This document shows, in pieces, positions 23,455-34,440 of a stretch of 64,000 bases of DNA; the first letter of the stretch is position 1, and each line of letters begins with the position of its first letter. A program made the translations under genes and the position numbers. Origin of the DNA: Castanea sativa. Taxonomy: Eukaryota; Streptophyta; Magnoliopsida; Fagales; Fagaceae. The notes beneath the pieces are model-generated. The model saw nothing but the letters and a program-made list of their open reading frames with translations, did no database searches and was not told where the DNA came from. Where the stretch lies: NCBI RefSeq assembly GCF_040712315.1, contig NC_134017.1:6540001-6604000 (forward strand). The letters run 5' to 3'.

Positions 23455-24022
23455 AATTAGAAAGATAATGAGTGATGACATGCATTATAAAACAAGGCTA
23501 AGGAGAGACCATGCATGCAATGAAAATGTTTATAAATTTTCTGGTAATGTGGGTGAGTGAAAGTCCATGCAGGTGATGTCCCAATTATTGAGAAATTGTC
23601 GGCTTATGAAGTTGCTTTTGATAGGATAATTGTTAGAAATATTTTTTTTAGGTGTTGCCGTGTTGGCAAACCAGTTTCTAAACGTGTGAGTCTTAACTTG
23701 TTGAATATCTATGTTGAAGACACAAAAAAACCGCACATGGATTGTTGAATTTGTTGCCTCAATGCTAGGTTCGACTGCAAATCAACTGATCAAGCTTAAT
23801 TAAATCTGGACACCAGCCAATCGATCAAGATTTGTAGATTCTAAGGAGGTGTTTGGTAGGGTAATTTGAGATGAGATTTTTATAGTTTTTGTAGTTTTTT
23901 GAAATACATGTGGGTGAAAAAGTATGTGGAAATGTGTGTAATATTGTTTAAAATGAAATAATGTGAGTTTGAGATGAGAAAACAAATGGGTCCTAAATTA
24001 GCTTGAAACATTTTTAGTTTAA

Positions 24023-24233
24023 AGGTCTGTTTGGGTAGTTTGCGTTTGTGTTTAGAAGTTGCGTTTGTTTTTTTTTTTTTTTTTTTTAAGTCCAACACCT
24101 GTTGCACTGTTCATGGGACATGAATAGTGCAATCAGGCCAATGAACAGTAAATTCATTAATGAATAGTAATCAAAATATATTTTTTTATTGTTTTCAATT
24201 TTCAGCAAAATAAACGGTATCCAAACGCACACT
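24023..24233. mobile_element. MITE-like element with short TIRs
   Basis: The left end GGTCTGTTTGGGTA is the rough inverse of the right end TATCCAAACGCACAC. Inside are repeated GAACAGT/ACTGTTCA motifs and an A/T-rich arm. A similar element lies at 43508-43760. Target duplications are not clear. Confidence 0.6.
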
Positions 24234-27200
24234 AAGTGGTTGTAATTATGAGTTCTTGTAAACTAGCTGAGAGTCTATTTAAAGGCTCATTAAACCCCAC
24301 TATAAATAATGTTGTTGAGATAGAACCCTGGTTTTCAGAGGAAAATCCTAACCTCTATATAATGAACTTGTGAATTCAAAAAAGAAAAAAAAAAAAAAAA
24401 GGGATCTTGCTGTTTGTGCACCAATGGTTTTGTACCAAACAAAGTCTTCAACACCAACCATTGAAGATACTATTGGTGTTTTATGTGAACTATTGCAAAA
24501 TTACACTATTGTAACCTTAATTTTTTATTAATGGATTTTTAGGGATTGAAGTTTTTGCTGCGAAAGTTTTCAATTTATTTTCCTCTGCACTATACTTTAG
24601 ATTGGTTATATGATCGTGCCTATAATTCGAATTTGCATGTAATCGAATCAATTAATCTACTTAAGTTATTGGTAATTGAATTGGGGTCAATTTATAACCC
24701 AAAAATAATCTTTAAGATGCCCATCCCGACACCTTCATATCTTGTTTATTTTATTAGCTACAATAAAAATCATTCACTTAGCTAAAAGTGCGAAAGAAAT
24801 TGTCCTCTTTGTTATAAATATGAGATAGATTTATGTCAACATGGATTTACGATTTGCACACTATCATCTCTCCTTGTTGCAGGTTCGATCGCACCTCTGT
24901 TTAAAATTAGCAAAAGATGTGGCTTTTGTTTAATCCTCTGTGAACTTCTGATTATATTTCTTTTCCATTTTACCCTAACTCTTTTTGTTTTTAATTTTTC
25001 TCTCTTTTCTTTCACCTTTCCTACTTTCCCCCACTCTTCACCACCATTGTCCTTGCTTCAAATTTTAAAAAGACTACGGCCTATCAACCACCCCAAATGC
25101 CATAATAACCAAATTGATTAGGCTTAATTTAGGCCAAAACCCTTCTACTTTATAGTCCCCACTAGCTAAATCACCAAACCTCCACGACAAAGTGTAATCA
25201 CAGCAACCAATCCTCAAACCCATTTTCATGAGCTAACATCTTTCTGCCAATTGAAACTCACAAACACATCAAAAATTCCTCAAAACCTTGCATCCTAAAA
25301 CAACCACTTCAATACCCAGCCAAAACTCAATTCAACCCAGCAAAGCTTTCCGAAAACTCACTAAACTAATGCATGTATCATCTAATTTTAGTCATCGTTA
25401 GATTGTTTTTCATTTTATACTTCAAGATCTAAATGTCTCTTTTAAGACTAGTTTTGGAAGAAACATTTCATTGTCACATGTTTTGGGTATGTAAAATTTC
25501 CAAGTAAACTATAGTTTGGGAGATTCTGTGATATGACAATTATTTTAAAAAATTTGTGAAGTTGTTCTTTTTGTGGGAGAGAGTGGGAGTGGAATGATGG
25601 ACAAAACGTGGATCAAACCCATCAAAGTATTACAAAGCTACAAGTAGGGCACCCTGAAATTTAATTTACACAAGAAAAAGGAACAACTTTTGTTGCATAC
25701 TTGAAATTTGTGGTTGTCCAAATGACCTATGAGGTGTATATACGTTGGATTGGATTGGGTTTGAGATGTATTTTGTTTTTAACTCAATGCAACATCCTTA
25801 GGTTGTGAAATCTCCAATCTAACCTAAATCAAAATTGTAGGTATTGGATTGGGTTAGATTTAGTCTTCAGGTTGAAGAGGCCATATTGATGGCCTAACTA
25901 AAAAATTTATATCTCTAATAACTATTTAAGAAATTCAATCATTCATTAAAAAGAATAAACTGAATACGTCTAAGAGTAATTGATTTTATTTAACTATTTA
26001 AGCTTATTATTCAATAAATCATTATAATTTACACAATTAATCTTAATATCTCAATGTCATAAAAAATAAGTCCTAGAATACCTTCCCTCAAAAGTCCTAG
26101 AATACCAAAATAAATCAAAAAAACAAATTTAAACAAAATCTCAATATCAAAAGTAAAGCAAAGTAACACATTAATATACATATATATATTTTTAATTAAT
26201 AGTACAGATTGGGTCTTTTTACATGGGCTGACAATTTTGCTAGCTCAGACTCGACCCAGCATAGTTGAGCTTGGGGGGCGGAGGGTGTTAGGTAGAATAC
26301 ACACCCCTAATTATAGCACAATAGCTAAGTAGCTGTTTAAGGCACCATAAATCACTCTTTTAAAAGACAGTATTAAACTCCATGAGTCCATATATTTGTT
26401 TTGGTAACACCATTCCTAAGTCATTCGGAAAAACACTGTTAAGACATATTTCTTGATCTTTAGCATTGCTATTACAGTAACTCATTACAGCTCACTCCAA
26501 TATCTCAAATTTTCGATTTTACAACTATAATTTAATAAATTCTTAAGTTAATGGACCATATCGAGCCAGAGTCTTTAGTCTGCTTGATTAAAACTCCCCT
26601 TCATCACAATGGAACAGACAAAATCTATTCTGTAAGGATCTATTTGGCTGGTTTTTCAAAAAATTGCTCTAAAATTTAATTAAAAGTTATTTTTGAGAAT
26701 GAAAAAAAAAATTACATTCCTACCTTCTAAATAAATAACCCCATTAATACCAAAAATATATAAAGTTACTCAATCATATTCCACATAACCACATTTTCTT
26801 CAGACTTCCTTATTATCATGAACTTTGCATCAGTTATCAAAAGCAATGTGTCACCTAAGTACCCCTTTTTATCTTTTTCTTTTTGAGCTTAGTATCCCTT
26901 TTCAATATGTTAATATTTCCACAGTAAATTTGCTAGGAGACCCCTTTTTACGGGGTTTATATCCTCTTTAGACTTTGAAAAGATAGAGGATCTTAAAGGA
27001 AAACTTTAGTCTACATTCTGCTAGAATGTCAAAGACTCAAGCTTTAATTATGCCTCCATTTTCTCTCTTGTCCGAACTAGTTTCTTATTTTACTTGCGAC
27101 CTCATTAATAAGACAGTTTACTATGAGATTACATACAAGAAATTACAAATGGCATGAATAGCCCAAGAGAATTGCGGGATTTGAGGACAATGTCATAATG

Positions 27201-27774
27201 AAACCAATTATTATTCAAGGATTAAGGATTCAAAATTTTTAATGTTAATCTTTGAATCCTTACAGTTTTCTTGAGAAATTATTGTGTATTCCCGAAGTAC
27301 CATAAATGCGTACTTCTGAAGTACCGTGAATTTAATTAGTAGAACCTACCATTTATGTGAGAAGAGGAAATGCGCATTTATGATATTCCAAGAGTACCTA
27401 ATAATTTTCCTAGTTTTCTTATATTTAAGTTACAACCAATAATTAGTATGTATTTCTTTGCCGTAAATCTATCTGCACAGGCACCAACACAGGTCACAAT
27501 AAGTATTGAAGACCAAATGGAATCCGATAAACATTTGGGACATGAAAATTAAATGTTATGAAATTTGACTTTAAAACAATGATATAGTACTGTACCAAAC
27601 AATGAAATTTGAGCTACCACGTTGCCGCCACTCCCAAAATCTGCATGACCATTTACCAATCCCACCAACATTGCTGCAATGGAAAATTGTTTTATATATG
27701 TGTGTGTAAAAATTAATAAAACTTACTTATATTTTCAATGTAGTCAACTCCGTCCATATTAAACCCCATAAAGT

Positions 27775-27949
27775 AGTGAATCTTAGCTAGCTCAACTGAT
27801 AAATTTTTTGATGATTGAATAAAAGATTTGGGGTTCAATTTTTGCTTACACAAAAAACTAATTAATATTTTAGTTTGATAATAAAGAGTTATCATAAGTG
27901 GCAGATGCCACAAGTTGAAACTCTCTTTATAAATAATTAAAAAAAAAAA
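27775..27949 (+). mobile_element. tRNA-derived SINE with 10-bp target duplication
   Basis: It is flanked by CCCATAAAGT (27765-27774 and 27950-27959). Inside are a box A (TTAGCTAGCTCAACTGAT, 27783-27800), a box B (GGGGTTCAATTTTTG, 27830-27844) and a body with ATCATAAGTGGCAGATGCCA and GTTGAAACTCTCT. A poly-A tail ends at 27949. This strongly resembles the Au-type SINEs spread through flowering plants. Confidence 0.88.
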
Positions 27950-30465
27950 CCCATAAAGTGACGTAGTTTTTTTTTAGCCACGTAGTTATCCTATTAGAAA
28001 CTTATGGAAATTAATGACATAATTATAGAGATAATGATAACATTGATAACAAATATAAGTTAAAAGACTAAAATGAAAAAAAAAATGAAATTACAAAAAC
28101 AAAAATAAAAACAATTCAAAGTTAGAGCACAAATCATATGTATACATTTATTTATTTTACATTTTAATTCTGTCAATCATTTAGGGGGAAAATAAATAAT
28201 AGAGGAGTGCGTCCCAACTCCTTGTTGGTAGTTAATAGAAATTAATATTCTATGATAATATAATTTTTTTTTTAAAAATGTAAGATGTGCATAGGGAATC
28301 CTTGAATCAATAAACTCACTTGAACAAATCCTCAACGTCTTTAAAAGATTATTGTTGTGATGATATAAACCATATGGTAGTCCCACTTGCTTCTAGTTTT
28401 ATTTCCCCTTTTTTTTTTGGCAAGTTCTTGAAGAAAATTGCACTGAAAAGTGAATTGACTCGATTTCCTATGGCTAAGTTTATGTTTCAAAATTAAGGTG
28501 AAGATTAATGAGACTGATTCAAAAGAATTTTGTTAAGCACAAAGGAAACTATGATTAATATATATTCAAATCTAGAGACAGAGATATGATTTTGAAACTA
28601 ACTTCTACATTATTGCATCATTTGGTCTGAGATTTCCATTCAAATTTAAGAGACCCCACATTAAGGTCAAGTGGTACTTTGCCACGTTCAAAGGATATTG
28701 TCGAAATATTAAAAGACACAAACTGTAGAATGATTCTCTAAGTTACGCAACTTACGCTAATCACGTTCTTAATTATCGTAGATTTTGTCTGGATATAGTA
28801 TCTCACAAGCACTATACGACATGCATTTCCTTTTCTTTACTCTGTTTTATTTATTCTTCCCCAAAGTCCTCTTAGTTTCTGTCTAGAATTTTATTTTTAT
28901 TTTTATATATAAGTTTCCCCAAAATAAAATAAATCAATAATTTGTTATATATAATATGATAATTGGGGGATGAGGTTTTAAATTTTAAACATCTTCTTTA
29001 AAAACGCTAAGAAGTGCTAGTTTTTATCTAGATTTATGGATTACATATTAGTCACAAAAGATTTTACTAGTTGAGCTAATTAGAACTCACATATCCTCTT
29101 TTTTTTTTTTGTCACATACAAGTATGCAGCAAAACCTTTCCCTTTTATAAATAGATAGGGGTTTTCACTATATTTGTTTTTTAGAAATGGTTTTCAACTA
29201 ATTTTTCATAAATGGGGACATCTTGAATTCTTAATTATATGCTCTCATTTAAGAGATAAAGAGTCTAAAGATATAGAAGGATATCTACAAAATACATATA
29301 CTCCTTAAATGTGGCTTGTTTCAATGTTAGCTAACAAATGCCTTTCTTTTCCTAACATAATAAATGTAAGTTTTATTTGCAAAAACGATATATATGTGAA
29401 CATAAATTTGGTGTTCAGATTTAATACATCTTTTTGATCATCCAGATTTAATACATCAACCGCATGGAAATGACTTGAATTTATAAGCTAACTTTCAATT
29501 TATAATTATTTAAACGTAAGACGTAGTCTTTAATCCTTGTATGTTCATTGCATACTTTAATTAATTATCAAACACTAACCCATTTTTTACCAAACGAAAT
29601 TAATGTTACAATGTTACAGTAAAAATTGACTCAGATTTATAAGTTGTCAATATCCAAAAACATACATCATTACAACTAATCAAATTGATGTGTTATATTA
29701 ACAGTCCTCATCCAAAATTCTACTTATGAATCAATGATTCAAGCTTGTCCTGTTGTGAATTGTTTGATTGTAGCTTTCGACATATGTCACCGTCCTTTGA
29801 AGAATACAAATTAGCTCTTCTTTTAAAATTTGACTTATGTTAATCTCACAAACTAATCTTACTTGCCCTCATTTTTTTATAGTTGATCATATCAACTCTA
29901 ATAATCTAGCTTACAAGTTACAACAAAAGAATACGTGTTATTTGTCTTTTAAGAATAAGCACCAGTGAATTAAAAGCAAATTAATGTTGCCCACTCACTA
30001 AGATCTTGGTTACAAGCTTTCATGTGCTGATATGAATTACTTCACAATAAAAATTGTATTCCTGTAACTATTCACTATTAATAAACCATACAGATTCATC
30101 CTCTCAACCCTGAAAGAAACCCCCATTCTCATCGAATAAGCACCCAGATCTGATTGAACTATCCATAAGTTATAGCCAAAGAAGAAAAAACTACTCTGCT
30201 ACTCATAGAGATACCCATTTACTATTAAGAAAACCACAAAACAGGGTTAAATTAATTCTCTCTAACACAAAACATAAATCTCTTTCCCTTCTTTGCCACT
30301 AACACCGCCACCTTTTGTTTTTGTTGTCACCATCACCTAAGAATTATCTTATGCAATTGACGGTGTGTACTGTGTAGCATGCCTCAACACAATATCTGAA
30401 TTCCATAGATACATAGGTCTCACAGGTTATGAGAGATTCAATGCGTGATTAATATAGAAAATTTT

Positions 30466-30858
30466 TAGTGTGCGTTCGGGATGAGCTTAATTTTTCAGCT
30501 TATTTTCACTTTCAGCTTATTTTTTTTACTATTTATAAGTTCTATTACATTTTTTGAAACTATTCATAGATTCTATTATACTATTCAACTTATTTTTCAA
30601 CATTTTTTTTACATTTTCAACAAAAAATTTTCAGTTTCAACTAAAAAAGCAATTCCAAACGGACACTAACGTGAGTTATATATATTTTCCACTTTTAGCT
30701 TAGTTTTATTACTATTTATGGGTTCCATTACACTTTTTGAAACTATTCTTAGATCCCACTGTACTATTCAACTTATTTTTTAACATTTTTTTCTACACTT
30801 TCAACAAAAAGTTTTCAGTTTCAACTAAAAAAACTATTCCAAATGGACACTAATGTGA
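30466..30858. mobile_element. Tandem MITE pair in unit 1
   Basis: The first copy has inverted ends TAGTGTGCGTTCGGGA and TTCCAAACGGACACTA. It is followed by GTGAGTTATATATA and then a second, left-shortened copy ending CCAAATGGACACTAATG. Unit 2 shows the unoccupied site TTTTTAGTGTGAGTTATATA (about 33066-33085). The element body is rich in TTTTCAAC and CTATTC motifs. Confidence 0.75.
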
Positions 30859-31301
30859 GTTATATATATATATATATATTCGGAATTATTTTCATCATCA
30901 CAATCAAACATCACCAGATATGAAAATTTTTTTTATTTGTTTTCTTCACCAATAAATATCCCAAAACAAACAAAGTGTAAATTGATAGATCTTAAGTAGC
31001 TTTTAAATTTCACTAGTGTGCTTGGCAAGCATAAAAAAAAAATTAAAAAAAAAAACTCTTTTTAGCTTTATTTTGATGGCTTAAAAAAAAAAAAAAAGGC
31101 TTTTTCCATAATTTTTTAATACTATTTTATGTAAATAAATAAATAAGCTCATCCAAACACACATTTTTAAAATTCACTTTTTGCTTATTCAATGAAAGAA
31201 ACTGTTAAAAAATCTATAAATTTTACTACATAAAACTAACAAATTAATGTGTCAATAAATGTATTTGGTTGACTTTAACCACACCATCTAATCAATAGAG
31301 A

Positions 31302-31478
31302 AAAATGTTACGTCCACAATATTTTCACAACACTTTTCTAACAAATTATAGACAGTAAGTTATTATTGGTTTTAATTTAAACCTACTTCTAAAATTATTT
31401 TATTCTCACCAATAACAACCTGTAATAACTTACCACTTATGATTTGTGGTGAAAATATTATGAATACAAAATTTCTCA
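31302..31478. mobile_element. MITE with long TIRs, shared by both units
   Basis: The left arm ATGTTACGTCCACAATATTT and the right arm (inverse AATTTTGTATTCATAATATT) pair imperfectly over 60 bp or more. Their inner parts, AAGTTATTATTGG and CCAATAACAACCTGTAATAA, also pair. The same element is at 33768-33940 in unit 2, so it inserted before the duplication. Confidence 0.7.
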
Positions 31479-32555
31479 TCAATAAATTCTTTAAATTGTT
31501 TTTTTAATTAGTAACACATTTATAAAGGATTTTTTAGAAGATATTTATAATGTTCTATAACATCACTTATTCAATAAAAATTTTGTAATATTCTATTGAG
31601 GATAAAAAAGAAAAAAAAGAAAAAGAAGTGACCATAGCAAAAAGCTAAGCTAAAAAAAAAAAAAAAAACAGTAGGAAATCCCCATTTTCAATTAGATCAC
31701 TGTCTTCCTCACGTGCTTAATTATTTAAACGTAAGATGTAGTCTTTAATCCTTGTATGTTCATTGAATACCTTAATTAATTATCAAACACTAACCCATAT
31801 TTACCAAACGAAATTAATGTTACACAATTACAGTAAAAATTGACTCAGATATATAATTTGTCAATATCCAAAAACATACATCATTACAACTAATCAAATT
31901 GATGTGTTATATTAACAGTCCTCATCTAAAATTCTACTTATGAATCAATGATTCAAACATGTCCTATTGTGAATTCTTTGACTGTAGCTTTCAACATATG
32001 TCACCGCCCTTTGAAGAATACAAATTAACTCCTTTTAAAATTGGACTTATATTAATCTCACAAACTAATCTTACTTGCCCTCATTTTTTTAAAGTTGATC
32101 ATATCAACTCTATTAATCTAACTTACAAGTTACAACAAAAGAATACGTGTTATTTGTCTTTAAGAATAAGCACCAGTGAATTAAAAGCAAATTAATGTTG
32201 CCCACTAAGATCTTGGTTACAAGTTTTCATGTGCTGATATGATTTGCTTCTCAATAAAAATTGTATTCTTGTAATTGTTCACTGTCAATAAACCAAACAG
32301 GTTCATCCTCTCAACCCTGGAAAGAAACCCCCATTCGCATAAAATAAGCACCTAGATCTGATTGAACAAAGACCGTAAGTTATAACTTATAACCAAGAAG
32401 AAAAAACTAATCTACTACTCATAGAGATACCCGTTTACAATTAAGAAAACCACAAAATAGGGTTAAATTAATTCTCTCTAACACAAAACATAAATCTCTT
32501 TTCCTTCTTTGCCATTAACACCGCCACCTATTGTTGTTGTTGTCACCATGACTTA

Positions 32556-32914
32556 GAGTACTAGTATTTGGGGGATGTAAAATTGTAAACACCCCCAATT
32601 GCTATTTTACAACTCAAGACAACAAAAACTCACTCCATCCGGTTTGCATATATACAACCTTACTATTCATAGGTTTTAAAATTTTTTTCTAATATTGTGG
32701 TTATGTGTGAAGAGAAAAAGACAGTGAGAGAAAAAAGAAACGAGAATACTTTTATTATTTTATTAGGTAGTTTATATTATTTTATTGAGTTAATTGTATA
32801 TAAAAATAAAAACTGGAATGTAGAGTGAGTTATAAAATGAGTTGGTAAAGTAGATAAAGTAGTATTTGAGGATGCAAAACAACTTTTTTTTAGCATTCCC
32901 GAATGCTAGTGCTC
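32556..32914. mobile_element. MITE inserted only in unit 2
   Basis: The ends are GAGTACTAGTATTTGGGGG and, inverted, GAGCACTAGCATTCGGGAAT, about 20 bp with few mismatches, flanked by TA on each side. Unit 1 has the empty site ACCTAAGAATTATC near 30337. A TA or TTA/TAA flank would fit Stowaway or Tourist types, and I cannot decide between them. Confidence 0.8.
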
Positions 32915-33340
32915 TAAGAATTATCATATGTAATTGATGGTGTGTATTGTGTTGCATGCCTTTCACAATATGTAAACTCCATAAATGTATAAATTTTAAA
33001 TGTTATGAGAGATTCAATGCACGTTATTAATGCAAAAAATTTGTGCATATATGAAGTGTAAAAGATTTTTAGTGTGAGTTATATATATAATGGGAATTAT
33101 TTTCATCATCACGATCAAACATCATCATATAAGAAAATTTTTATGATTTGTTTTCTTCACCAATAAATATCCCAAAACAAACAATGTGTAAATTAATAGA
33201 TCTTAAGTAACTTTTTAAATTTTACTAGTGTGCTTCGCAAGCATAAAAAACCTCTTTTGAGCTTTATTTCGATGGCATAAAGAAAAAAAAAAGGCGGCTT
33301 TTTCCATAATTTTTTAATACTATTTTATGTAAATAAATTA

Positions 33341-33488
33341 GTGCAATTGTTAACAATTTATTTTAAGAAAATTTTGACACAATTTTTATAGGAAATAAAA
33401 AAAGTTGTCAAAATATTAATTTTTTTTCAATAAAAACTTTATTTAAATGAATTATTAATCATTATGGGTATCCATTAGCATTTCCCAA
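33341..33488. mobile_element. Small insertion of unknown type in unit 2
   Basis: About 145 bp is present in unit 2 but not in unit 1, where ATGTAAATAAATAAATAAGC is continuous. Its right end GGATACCC/TTAGCATTTCCC resembles ends of plant MITEs, but no clear inverted partner was found on the left. Confidence 0.5.
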
Positions 33489-33650
33489 TAAATAAATAAG
33501 CTCATCCAAACACACGTTTTTAAAATTCACTTTTTGTTTATTTAATGAAAGAAACGGTTAAAAAATCTATAAATTTTACTACATAAAACTAACAAATTGA
33601 TGTGTCAATAAAAGTATTTGGTTGACTTTAACCACACCATTTAATCAATA

Positions 33651-33752
33651 TTTTTTTTGTGAGAATACTAATATTTTAATACACACACAATGGGAGAGAG
33701 GAGAAAGTTTTAAAAAAATTAACAGTGGTATATATTCAAAATGGCCTTTATG
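33651..33752. mobile_element. 102-bp insertion with 9-bp target duplication
   Basis: TAATCAATA occurs at 33642-33650 and 33753-33761, flanking a 102-bp insert absent from unit 1. A 9-bp duplication would fit Mutator-like transposition. No obvious terminal inverted repeats were seen. Confidence 0.65.
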
Positions 33753-34257
33753 TAATCAATATAAAGAAATGTTACGTCCCTAACATTTTCATAAAACTTT
33801 CCTAACAAATTATAGGCGGCAAGCTGTTATTGATTCTATTTTGAACCTACTTCTAAAATTATTTTATTCTCACCAATAACAACCCGTAACAATTTACCAT
33901 TTATAATTTGTGGTGAAAATATTATAAACATAAAATTTATCGTCAATAAACCCTTTAAATTGTTTTTTTAATTGGTAACACATTTTATAAAGAATTTTAT
34001 TTAGAAGATGTTTATAATATTCTCTAACACCACTTATTCAATAAAAAGTTTGTAAAGTGACCATAGCAAAAAGCTAAGCTAAAAAAAAAAAAAAAAAAAA
34101 ACTGTAGGAAATCCCCATTTTCAATTAAATCACTGTTCCTTTCTTCCTCATGTGTTTAATGATGCAGCCACCAATAGTTACTCTTTCTTTTACCCCAAAA
34201 CTTACTTTTCTCTCTCAAAAATCAAAATAACGCCGTTTGAACCGGTCCATCTAACTC

Positions 34258-34266
34258 AACTCTTCT

Positions 34267-34302
<36 letters not shown>
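34258..34302. repeat. (CT)n tract in SurE leader
   Basis: A TTC/CT-rich run with about 16 CT dinucleotides lies 135-180 bp before the SurE start codon. Such pyrimidine tracts are common in plant 5' UTRs. Confidence 0.9.
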
Positions 34303-34304
<2 letters not shown>

Positions 34305-34431
34305 CTATAATCTATCAATCCATCCTTTTCATTCTTTCCATCCTTTATTTCCATCCTTTTCTTCTTTCTCTCTCTCTAGGGTTCTGCTTTGATTCTTCAA
34401 CACCCAAATCTCTCTCCCTCGCTCTGAGTTT

Positions 34432-34440
34432 ATGCTATGA
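34432..34440 (+). promoter_or_regulatory. Two-codon uORF overlapping SurE start
   Basis: ATG CTA TGA (34432-34440) is a minimal upstream reading frame whose stop codon overlaps the main ATG (34437-34439). If the leader covers it, a scanning ribosome meets this ATG first. The context GTTTATGC is poor, which favours leaky scanning. Confidence 0.6.

Larger units (their letters stand above)
22815..29503. other. AT-rich intergenic region, transposon scraps
   Basis: No gene can be supported. Recognisable items are the MITE-like element at 24023-24233 and the SINE at 27775-27949. A loosely inverted pair of ends (GAGGTGTATATACG near 25733 and ACACACCCCTAATT near 26302) may bound a decayed 570-bp DNA transposon. 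The rest has no visible structure. Confidence 0.5.
29504..31718 (+). repeat. Segmental tandem duplication, unit 1
   Basis: It starts AATTATTTAAACGTAAG at 29504 and runs to the AATCCCCATTTTCAATTAGATCACTG region near 31676-31700, ending CTTCCTCACGTGCTTAAT. The whole unit repeats in the same orientation as unit 2. It carries an insertion (30466-30858) that unit 2 lacks. No gene is present in either unit. Confidence 0.9.
31719..34160 (+). repeat. Segmental tandem duplication, unit 2
   Basis: This repeats unit 1 head-to-tail with many substitutions. It ends at CTTCCTCATGTGTTTAAT (34160), about 275 bp before the SurE start codon, so the duplication abuts the SurE promoter. It carries three insertions absent from unit 1: 32556-32914, about 33341-33488 and 33651-33752. 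Confidence 0.9.
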
